A stretch of DNA of 64,000 nt from Luteolibacter yonseiensis. GTDB taxonomy: Bacteria; Verrucomicrobiota; Verrucomicrobiia; Verrucomicrobiales; Akkermansiaceae. The position numbers and the translations under genes were made by a program. Under the pieces are notes generated by a model. The model saw only the letters and a list, made by a program, of their open reading frames with translations. It made no database searches and was not told where the DNA came from. The stretch is from the NCBI RefSeq assembly GCF_016595465.1, contig NZ_JAENIK010000011.1:1054001-1118000 (forward strand), in the 5' to 3' direction. Shown here piece by piece: positions 57,872 through 64,000 of this stretch (its first letter is position 1; every line of letters starts with the position of its first letter).

Positions 57872-58761
57872 CGTGACAGGTCCGCCGCGGCGTGCTTGAG
57901 TTCTTCGACGAACGCGAGCACCTGTGCGGAGGTCCTGTTGTCCGCAGGAAGCCCGGCCGCTACATCGATTCGGCTGGGTTCCGCGTCCAGCGGCCGGGTG
58001 ATCAGTCTCTGCCGGGGATCGATCCGGCTGCTTTCCGCGAGCAGGGCGATGCCGAGGTTTCCCTCCAATGCGGCCGTGAGGCTGCTGACGCCGTCGAACT
58101 CGCCCGCGATTTTCGCCTGGATCTGGTGTTCCTTGAAAAAGCCGGTGATGCGGTCCCAATAATCGGGGTAGTGCTCGCGGTCGTAGAGCAACAATTTTTG
58201 GCCGTCGAGATCGCCGGCGGTGATGCGTTGCTTGCCCGCCAGAGCATGGTTGGCGGACATCGCCAGTTGCCAACCGTAGCTCCGGAGCGAGATCCATTTG
58301 ATGGGTTCGAGCAGGCCGACGCACGGGGCCGCGAGGATGAGATCGAGTTTGCCGTTTTCCAAACCAGCGCGCATTTCCGCGGAGGACCAGTCGTACAAAC
58401 TCACCCTCACCCGCGGATGGAACTGGGTGAAACGTTCGATCGCCACGGAAAGGAATTCTCCCGCGAGCGATGGCGCGTAGCCCACGCGCAGCGGTTCCCC
58501 CACGGTGCTGGATTTCACTTTTTCGATCATGGCATCGCTGAACTTCACAAGCTTGCGGGCCTCGGCCAGAAGGATCTCGCCCGCCGGCGTGAGCTGGATG
58601 GAATGCGCCCCGCGTTCCAGCAGCGCGGTGTCCAGCTCTTCCTCCAGCGACTTGATCTGCCGGCTGAGCGCTGGCTGCGTGAGGCGCAGTTTCTTCGCCG
58701 CGGCCGTGATGCTTCCGGTTTCCCCCACGGCGACGAAATGCTTCAACTGGCGCAGCTCCAT
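57841..58761 (-). CDS. LysR-family transcriptional regulator
   Basis: 306 residues. Standard LysR HTH at the N-terminus (MELRQLKHFVAVGETGSITAAAKKLRLTQPALSRQIKSLEEEL) and the LysR substrate-binding domain from about residue 90. The inducer is unknown. It diverges from clpB with 129 bp between the two starts, which would suit autoregulation; there is no evidence it controls clpB. Its 3' end overlaps the converging TPR gene. Confidence 0.95.
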   Translation of the reverse strand: MELRQLKHFVAVGETGSITAAAKKLRLTQPALSRQIKSLEEELDTALLERGAHSIQLTPAGEILLAEARKLVKFSDAMIEKVKSSTVGEPLRVGYAPSLAGEFLSVAIERFTQFHPRVRVSLYDWSSAEMRAGLENGKLDLILAAPCVGLLEPIKWISLRSYGWQLAMSANHALAGKQRITAGDLDGQKLLLYDREHYPDYWDRITGFFKEHQIQAKIAGEFDGVSSLTAALEGNLGIALLAESSRIDPRQRLITRPLDAEPSRIDVAAGLPADNRTSAQVLAFVEELKHAAADLSRHSAAPESSP

Positions 58762-58844
58762 GCGCGGGATGTTAGCGTTCTCCGGCGGTTGTGCGACATC
58801 GGAAATGGATGATTTGAAATGCGCGGATTTCGCACGTCCATGCG

Positions 58845-58873
58845 TTGCAACGGAATTTCTTCGTGCCTATGTT
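58845..58873 (+). promoter_or_regulatory. Putative sigma70-type promoter of clpB
   Basis: TTGCAA (58845-58850), 17-bp spacer, TATGTT (58868-58873), 17 bp before the clpB ATG. A very short leader would result. No CIRCE (TTAGCACTC-N9-GAGTGCTAA) or other heat-shock element was seen. Confidence 0.4.
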
Positions 58874-58890
58874 GGGACAAATCGAAAGCC

Positions 58891-61464
58891 ATGGGACTCG
58901 AAAAAATCACTCAGAAGCTCCAGGAAGCCCTCCAGTCGGCACAAAGCATCGCCTCGAAATCCGCCCACGCGGAACTGAAGAGCCTGCACGTGCTGCTCGC
59001 CCTTTTGCAGCAGGAAGGAGGCATCGCCATACCCATCCTGCAAAAGGCGGGCGTCGATATTCCGCTTTTGAAGGCCTCGGTGGCGTCCGCCCTTTCCCGC
59101 GAACCCAGCGTGCAGGGGGCGTCCACCCAGCCGCAGATCAGCGTGGGCCTGCGGGCGACCTTGGAAGCGGCGGACCAGGCGCGCGAGTCGCTCGGCGACG
59201 ACTACCTCAGCGTGGAACATTTCATCCTCGGCTCCTTGAAAGGGGACTCGCCCGCCGGGAAAGTGCTCAAGGACGCCGGACTTACCGAAAAGAGCGCCCG
59301 TGAGGCGATCACCGGCGTCCGGGGTTCCCAAAAGGTCACCGATGAGAATCCGGAGGGTAAATACCAGACGTTGGAAAAATACGGCACCGATCTGACCGCC
59401 CGGGCGCGGGAGGGCAAGATTGATCCCGTCATCGGCCGGGACGATGAGATCCGCCGCGTGCTGCAGGTGCTTTCCCGGCGGACCAAGAACAACCCGGTGC
59501 TGATCGGCGAACCGGGTGTGGGCAAGACTGCCATCGTCGAAGGACTGGCCCGGCGTATTGTGTCCGGTGACGTGCCGGACTCGATGAAGGACAAGCGGAT
59601 CATCACGCTCGACCTGGGTGGCATGCTCGCCGGGGCGAAGTACCGGGGTGAATTCGAGGAGCGGTTGAAGGCGTTCTTGAAGGAAGTCACCGAATCGAAC
59701 GGGCAGATCATCCTCTTCATCGACGAGCTGCACACCATCGTGGGGGCGGGAGCCAGCGAGGGGGCCGTGGATGCCTCGAACCTGCTCAAACCCCAGCTCG
59801 CCCGTGGGGAACTGCGGACCATCGGCGCGACGACGCTCGACGAATACCGGAAATACATTGAAAAGGATGCCGCCTTGGAACGGCGGTTCCAACCCGTGAT
59901 GGTGGGTGAACCGTCCGTGGAGGACTCCATCGCCATTCTCCGGGGGCTGAAGGAGCGCTATGAAGTCCACCATGGCGTGAGAATCCAGGATGGCGCGCTG
60001 GTTGCGGCCGCCACGTTGTCCGACCGGTATATCTCCGGCCGTTTCCTGCCGGACAAGGCGGTGGATTTGATCGATGAAGCGGCGGCCCGGCTCAAGATCG
60101 AGCTGGATTCCATGCCGACCGAGATCGATGTGCTGGAGCGGCAGATCCTCCAGTTGGAAATGGAGAAGAAGGCTCTGGAGAAGGAAACCGACAAGGGTTC
60201 GATCGCCCGCTTGGAAAAAGTGAAGGAGGAACAGGCGAACCTGCGCGAGAAATCCTCCGGTCTCATGGCGCAGTGGAGGAATGAGAAATCCATCATCGAC
60301 CTGGTCCGTGCGGCACAGGAGAAAATCGAGAATCTCAAGACCGAAACCGAGCGTGCCCAGCGGATCGGAGATCTCACCCGGGCGTCCCAGATCACCTATG
60401 GAGATCTGCCCGAGGCCCATCGCGAGCTTGAGGCGGCCAAGGAGCAGCTCGCCTCCCGCCAGAACCAGGGAGCGATTCTCAAGGAGGAAGTCACCGAGGA
60501 CGACATCGCCCGCGTGGTTTCCACATGGACCGGTATCCCGGTGAACCGCCTGCAGGAAGGAGAGCGCGAGAAACTCGTCCACATGGAGCAGCGCCTCGGC
60601 GAGCGGGTCACCGGCCAGAAGAAAGCCATCAAGGCCGTTTCGAACGCGGTGCGCCGCGCGCGCGCCGGGTTCCAGGATGAGAACCGCCCCATTGGCTCGT
60701 TCATTTTCCTCGGTCCCACCGGCGTGGGTAAAACCGAACTTTCCAAGGCCCTGGCTGAGTTCCTCTTCGACGACGAGGCGGCGATGATCCGCATCGACAT
60801 GTCGGAATACATGGAGAAGCACAGCGTCGCGCGGCTCATCGGCGCGCCTCCGGGCTACGTCGGCTATGAAGAAGGAGGCCAGCTCAGCGAGCAGGTGCGC
60901 CGCAAGCCGTATTCGGTCGTGCTGTTCGACGAGATCGAGAAAGCGCACCCGGACGTGTTCAACGTGCTGTTGCAGGTTCTCGATGACGGCCGCATCACCG
61001 ACGGCCAGGGACGCACGGTGGATTTCAGGAACACGGTGCTCATCATGACCTCCAACATCGGATCGCAATACATTCTCCACGAGGAAAACGCCGAGCAACG
61101 CGAGGCTCAGGTGACCGAGGCCCTGCGCGGACATTTCCGCCCCGAGTTTCTCAACCGCATCGATGAGATCATCATCTTCGACCGTCTCCACCGGGAGGAG
61201 CTTGCCGCCATCGTGGATCTCCAACTCGCCCGGGTCCGCCAGCGTCTCGCGAAGCAAGGGCTGGGCCTTGCGCTGACGGAGGAGGCGAAGGAACACATCG
61301 GCACACAGGGTTATGATCCCGTATACGGCGCCCGGCCGCTCAAGCGGGTGATCCAGCACCTTCTGCTGGACCCGTTGTCGCTGGACGTGCTCGACGGGAA
61401 ATTCGTGGATGGTGACGTGATCCACGCGGACGCCAAGGGAGGACGCATCGTTTTTACGAAGTGA
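58891..61464 (+). CDS. clpB: ATP-dependent chaperone ClpB
   Basis: 857 residues from [20 protein letters not shown]; an ATG 24 codons upstream is not family-like. N-domain 1-150, then two AAA+ modules: Walker A1 GEPGVGKT (206-213) with Walker B LFIDELHT, and Walker A2 GPTGVGKTE (about 605-613) with [14 protein letters not shown]. Between them is the long coiled-coil middle domain ([18 protein letters not shown]... [13 protein letters not shown]) characteristic of ClpB rather than ClpA/ClpC. It forms a hexamer that disaggregates proteins with DnaK. Confidence 0.97.
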   Translation: MGLEKITQKLQEALQSAQSIASKSAHAELKSLHVLLALLQQEGGIAIPILQKAGVDIPLLKASVASALSREPSVQGASTQPQISVGLRATLEAADQARESLGDDYLSVEHFILGSLKGDSPAGKVLKDAGLTEKSAREAITGVRGSQKVTDENPEGKYQTLEKYGTDLTARAREGKIDPVIGRDDEIRRVLQVLSRRTKNNPVLIGEPGVGKTAIVEGLARRIVSGDVPDSMKDKRIITLDLGGMLAGAKYRGEFEERLKAFLKEVTESNGQIILFIDELHTIVGAGASEGAVDASNLLKPQLARGELRTIGATTLDEYRKYIEKDAALERRFQPVMVGEPSVEDSIAILRGLKERYEVHHGVRIQDGALVAAATLSDRYISGRFLPDKAVDLIDEAAARLKIELDSMPTEIDVLERQILQLEMEKKALEKETDKGSIARLEKVKEEQANLREKSSGLMAQWRNEKSIIDLVRAAQEKIENLKTETERAQRIGDLTRASQITYGDLPEAHRELEAAKEQLASRQNQGAILKEEVTEDDIARVVSTWTGIPVNRLQEGEREKLVHMEQRLGERVTGQKKAIKAVSNAVRRARAGFQDENRPIGSFIFLGPTGVGKTELSKALAEFLFDDEAAMIRIDMSEYMEKHSVARLIGAPPGYVGYEEGGQLSEQVRRKPYSVVLFDEIEKAHPDVFNVLLQVLDDGRITDGQGRTVDFRNTVLIMTSNIGSQYILHEENAEQREAQVTEALRGHFRPEFLNRIDEIIIFDRLHREELAAIVDLQLARVRQRLAKQGLGLALTEEAKEHIGTQGYDPVYGARPLKRVIQHLLLDPLSLDVLDGKFVDGDVIHADAKGGRIVFTK

Positions 61465-61534
61465 CCGTTGGCGGGGAAGGTGGTCGAAGAATGCTTGTGT
61501 TTATATCAGAATTGGCAAGGATGCGGATGCTTGC

Positions 61535-61879
61535 ATGGACCTCCCCGACGCGATCACACACTTCCTTTCGAAGCCCGGTGCCGAAGAGACCACTCCCTTC
61601 GGCCCCGAAGTTCTGGTATACAAGGTGGGCGGCAAATTGTTCGCGTTGACGGACCCAGGGGAATTTCCGGCCCGCATCAATCTGAAGTGTGACCCGGACC
61701 GGGCCGTCTCGCTGCGCGATGAATATGACTCCGTCCTTCCCGGATACCATATGAACAAGCGGCACTGGAACACCTTGGTGCTGGACGGTTCGCTTCCCAC
61801 CCGCCTGGTCAGGGAACTCATCGATCATTCCTATGATCTGGTCGTCGCCTCGTTACCCAAGGGAAAGAGGAAGCCATGA
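61535..61879 (+). CDS. MmcQ/YjbR-family protein
   Basis: 114 residues. The MmcQ/YjbR fold (double-wing motif) is recognised by TPFGPEVLVYKVGGKLFAL, INLKCDPDRAVSLRDEYDSVLPGYHMNKRHWNTL and RELIDHSYDLVVASLPK. The family is small and its role unsettled; members are sometimes annotated as DNA-binding. Cytoplasmic. It follows clpB by 70 bp and precedes the DUF4105 gene by 35 bp. Confidence 0.88.
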   Translation: MDLPDAITHFLSKPGAEETTPFGPEVLVYKVGGKLFALTDPGEFPARINLKCDPDRAVSLRDEYDSVLPGYHMNKRHWNTLVLDGSLPTRLVRELIDHSYDLVVASLPKGKRKP

Positions 61880-61914
61880 TGTCCCGCTGATTTACCATCC
61901 GACCATCATGACAT

Positions 61915-62919
61915 ATGACTGCTGAGATCATCGCCCGCCGTATCGCCACCGCCTTGATTCTCTTGCTGGGACTTTCAGTGATCCTCTGGTGCATGGGGGC
62001 TTTCTGGTACGATTTCCCGGCTCCGGTGCCCGGGCGCAAGGCGGCTTCCATCCTGTTCCTGCTGGTGACCGGTTCCCTGTGGCTTTTCGGGAAGCGTGGA
62101 AAACGTCTCATCGCCGTGGCGTTGGTTATTCTGGTGATGGCCTGGTGGTTCGGCCTGGCTCCCCGCAATGACCGCAAATGGCTGGCGGACGTCGCGCGCA
62201 CCGCCCATGCGGAGATCAATGGAGATCAGGTGGTGTTCCACAATGTCCGTAATTTCGACTACCGGACGGAAACGGATTATGTTCCCAGATGGGAGACGCG
62301 GACGGTCGACCTGTCGAAACTGACGGGTATCGACCTCGCCCTGAACTATTGGGGTTCCCCCTACATGGCGCATCCGGTGGTAAGTTTCCAGTTCTCCGAC
62401 TCCCCGCCATTGTGTTTCTCCATCGAAACGCGCAAGGAAGAGGGAGAGAGCTACTCGGCGATCGGCGGGATCTACCGTCAATACGAACTGATCTACATCG
62501 TGGCGGACGAGCGTGATGTCATCCGGGTGCGGACGAACTATCGCAAGGGTGAGGACGTTTATCTCTATCGGTTGAACATCAGTCCGGAAAAGGCACGTGA
62601 GCGGTTCATGGACTATGTCACCGCGCTGAACGAACTCCATGACAAGGCAGGTTGGTACAACGCGCTGACGACGAACTGCACCACCAGCATCCGGACGCAG
62701 AATCATTCGGGAAAACGCCAGCCCTGGGACTGGAGGATGCTGGTGAACGGGAAAGCGGATGAGATGCTTCAGGAACAAGGAGCCTTCCGTGATGGAGGCC
62801 TGCCATTCCATGAGCTGAAGCTCCGTTCCCGCATCAATGACGCCGCGCGTGCCGCGAACGATGATCCGGATTTTTCCGCCCGCATCCGGGCGGGCCTGCC
62901 ACCTTTTTCCAAACCATAG
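61915..62919 (+). CDS. DUF4105 domain membrane protein
   Basis: 334 residues. Three N-terminal membrane helices (LILLLGLSVILWCMGAFWY; ILFLLVTGSLWLF; LIAVALVILVMAWWFGL), then a DUF4105 domain outside (VVFHNVRNFDYRTETDYVPRWETRTVDLSKLTGIDL; FSIETRKEEGESYSAIGGIYRQYELIYIVADERDVIRVRTNY; YNALTTNCTTSIRTQ with a conserved Asn-Cys-Thr). DUF4105 proteins resemble papain-fold (NlpC/P60-like) peptidases of the envelope; the Cys in the NCT motif could be catalytic. Substrate unknown. It precedes the truncated exported gene by 21 bp. Confidence 0.85.
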   Translation: MTAEIIARRIATALILLLGLSVILWCMGAFWYDFPAPVPGRKAASILFLLVTGSLWLFGKRGKRLIAVALVILVMAWWFGLAPRNDRKWLADVARTAHAEINGDQVVFHNVRNFDYRTETDYVPRWETRTVDLSKLTGIDLALNYWGSPYMAHPVVSFQFSDSPPLCFSIETRKEEGESYSAIGGIYRQYELIYIVADERDVIRVRTNYRKGEDVYLYRLNISPEKARERFMDYVTALNELHDKAGWYNALTTNCTTSIRTQNHSGKRQPWDWRMLVNGKADEMLQEQGAFRDGGLPFHELKLRSRINDAARAANDDPDFSARIRAGLPPFSKP

Positions 62920-62940
62920 AAACCACAAAACCGAACGTTC

Positions 62941-64000
62941 ATGAAAACCCGATTCTCGATTCCACTCGTTTGCGCCGCCCTCGTGGCTCCGGCATTTTCG
63001 CAGGCTCCGTCGGCGGACATCCATGAGACAGGAGTGATGTTGCAGGCCGCGTCATTGCTGGATGCCGGCACCCTTCGCGGCAGCTCCTACCGGGTGCGCG
63101 ACCAGGTGCCGACGGACGGCTACATGGCTTACTTCACGATCGACAGCGACTATGCCACCCTGACGGCGGTTGGTGTGCCGCAGGCGAGGCGGCGTATCGT
63201 AGAAGCCGAGGCGATCCGCAGGTTGGTGGAGACCAGCAAGGGGGATTTGTTCGCCGAGGGGATGAAACGGTCCGTCGAGCAACCGATCGAGGCCGTGAAA
63301 AACATCGTCAAACATCCGGTGGATTCACTCAAGGCGGCTCCGGCCACGGTCGGGCATTTCTTCAGCAAGATGGGATCCGCCATCGGCCGGGCGGGAGGAA
63401 GACTGAAGGACCAGAGCGAGGAAATATCCGCGAGTCCCGATGAGGAGGGAAGAGAGGCGGTCACCGCCGAAGCGGGCAGGGGAATCGGTGAGGCCGCCAG
63501 AAACGCCGTGGGTTTTGACAAGGCGAAGCTGGCCACCGCCAAACAACTGGGCGTGGATCCGTATTCGGACAACGCGCGCCTGCAGGAAGAGATGGACAAG
63601 GTCACCTGGGCGTTTTTCGCCGGCGGCCTGCCGCTGCGGATCGGGGCGGCCGTGGCTTCGGCGGGAGTGGCGGTAGCCGCGACGAACATGGTCGGTGTCC
63701 CGGAAGATACCTACGCGCTCACCCAATCCGAACTCGCGTTCCGTGACGGACGCTCGCTGGCGGCCATGGGAATTTCCGATGAGGACATCAAGACCTTCCA
63801 GGTCGGACGCGGCCCTCTCAGCACCACAAGACGCCACCTCATCACACTCGCGCTTGAGGCGATGCCGAAGGCCGGGGGGCGTGGAAATGCGGTTCTGCTG
63901 GCGAACGCCTGCGAGACCCCCGAACAGGTGGATTTCCTTGTGGGGGCGTTGCAGATATTGGCGGCCCGCCAGCGTTCCGGTGCCGCCGACTACGTGGAAC
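62941..64000 (+). CDS. Exported protein of unknown function, truncated at the window edge
   Basis: The frame starts MKTRFSIPLVCAALVAPAFSQA, a Sec signal, and is open to the last base, giving 353 visible residues. No catalytic motif is evident. The mature part has LLDAGTLRGSSYRVRDQVPTDGYMAYF, a charged helical middle (VKNIVKHPVDSLKAAPATVGHFFSKMG) and an alpha-helical Ala-rich section. It lies 21 bp after the DUF4105 gene and may be its partner. Function unknown; the C-terminus is beyond the window. Confidence 0.85.
   Translation, partial: MKTRFSIPLVCAALVAPAFSQAPSADIHETGVMLQAASLLDAGTLRGSSYRVRDQVPTDGYMAYFTIDSDYATLTAVGVPQARRRIVEAEAIRRLVETSKGDLFAEGMKRSVEQPIEAVKNIVKHPVDSLKAAPATVGHFFSKMGSAIGRAGGRLKDQSEEISASPDEEGREAVTAEAGRGIGEAARNAVGFDKAKLATAKQLGVDPYSDNARLQEEMDKVTWAFFAGGLPLRIGAAVASAGVAVAATNMVGVPEDTYALTQSELAFRDGRSLAAMGISDEDIKTFQVGRGPLSTTRRHLITLALEAMPKAGGRGNAVLLANACETPEQVDFLVGALQILAARQRSGAADYVE

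Noticed and set aside
56909..58324. N-terminal extension of the nadE frame to 1017 codons
   Set aside because: It crosses the TPR and LysR genes and shows no glutaminase features; the family start is at 56908.
58867..61425. An 852-codon minus-strand frame opposite clpB
   Set aside because: ClpB is certain on the plus strand and this frame lacks domain matches.

Overview
The window is about 64 kb of GC-rich bacterial chromosome that looks like Verrucomicrobiota, most like the Akkermansiaceae/Luteolibacter-type Verrucomicrobiales. Pointers are a VPEP-type PEP-CTERM protein, an RpoD with a long Lys/Ala/Pro-rich N-terminal tail, two giant secreted proteins built from autotransporter-associated beta-strand repeats, a GxGYxYP putative glycoside hydrolase, a GldF/GldG/DUF4340 set, a monomeric isocitrate dehydrogenase and a glucosyl-3-phosphoglycerate synthase. 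The species cannot be named from sequence alone. No prophage, transposon or CRISPR array was seen; this is mostly housekeeping chromosome with islands of large secreted proteins.

Layout. 1-9 kb: the end of a nitrilase-fold N-acyltransferase-like gene coupled to an alpha/beta hydrolase, an HTH-like/metallo-beta-lactamase fusion, a rhomboid protease, the pseudouridine catabolic pair psuG/psuK, a PEP-CTERM protein and monomeric icd. 8.9-9.6 kb: a gene-free stretch with four exact TTATTCACA DnaA-type boxes and two close variants, a candidate replication origin; recF lies 2.5 kb away. 9.6-22 kb: a DUF6941-like protein, an SDR, tRNA-Gln, a GNAT, recF, a secreted cyclophilin, a large secreted zinc metallopeptidase, and a GldF/GldG/DUF4340 operon with no ATPase gene beside it. 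22-35 kb: a GH3 beta-glucosidase, a gene-free stretch ending in a strong plus-strand terminator (candidate sRNA), a run hslO-Uma2-gpgS-K+ channel, rpoD, an IscA-type carrier, an exported methyltransferase, a YycJ-like hydrolase and an S41 protease.

35-48 kb: a DeoR-type regulator divergent from a fused aldolase/dehydrogenase of deoxysugar (probably L-rhamnose) catabolism, with a strong inverted repeat between them; a small membrane protein broken by a one-base frameshift; and two giant beta-strand-repeat proteins. Both giant genes are preceded by the same 23-bp dyad and by a second conserved element exactly 31 bp further on, so they look like members of one regulon. 48-64 kb: coaD, tRNA-Arg, mscL, two envelope/stress proteins, the GxGYxYP protein, a membrane-anchored parallel beta-helix protein, nadE, a TPR protein, a LysR regulator, clpB, a MmcQ/YjbR protein, a DUF4105 protein and a truncated exported protein at the right edge.

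Three secreted proteins (the metallopeptidase and the two giants) end in the same kind of module: an Asp-rich D-x-D-x-D..SNLxEYAxG motif, a strand ending in a conserved Trp, and a basic/aromatic tail. The strongest leads for something new are this shared C-terminal module, the shared promoter architecture of the giant genes, and the candidate origin.
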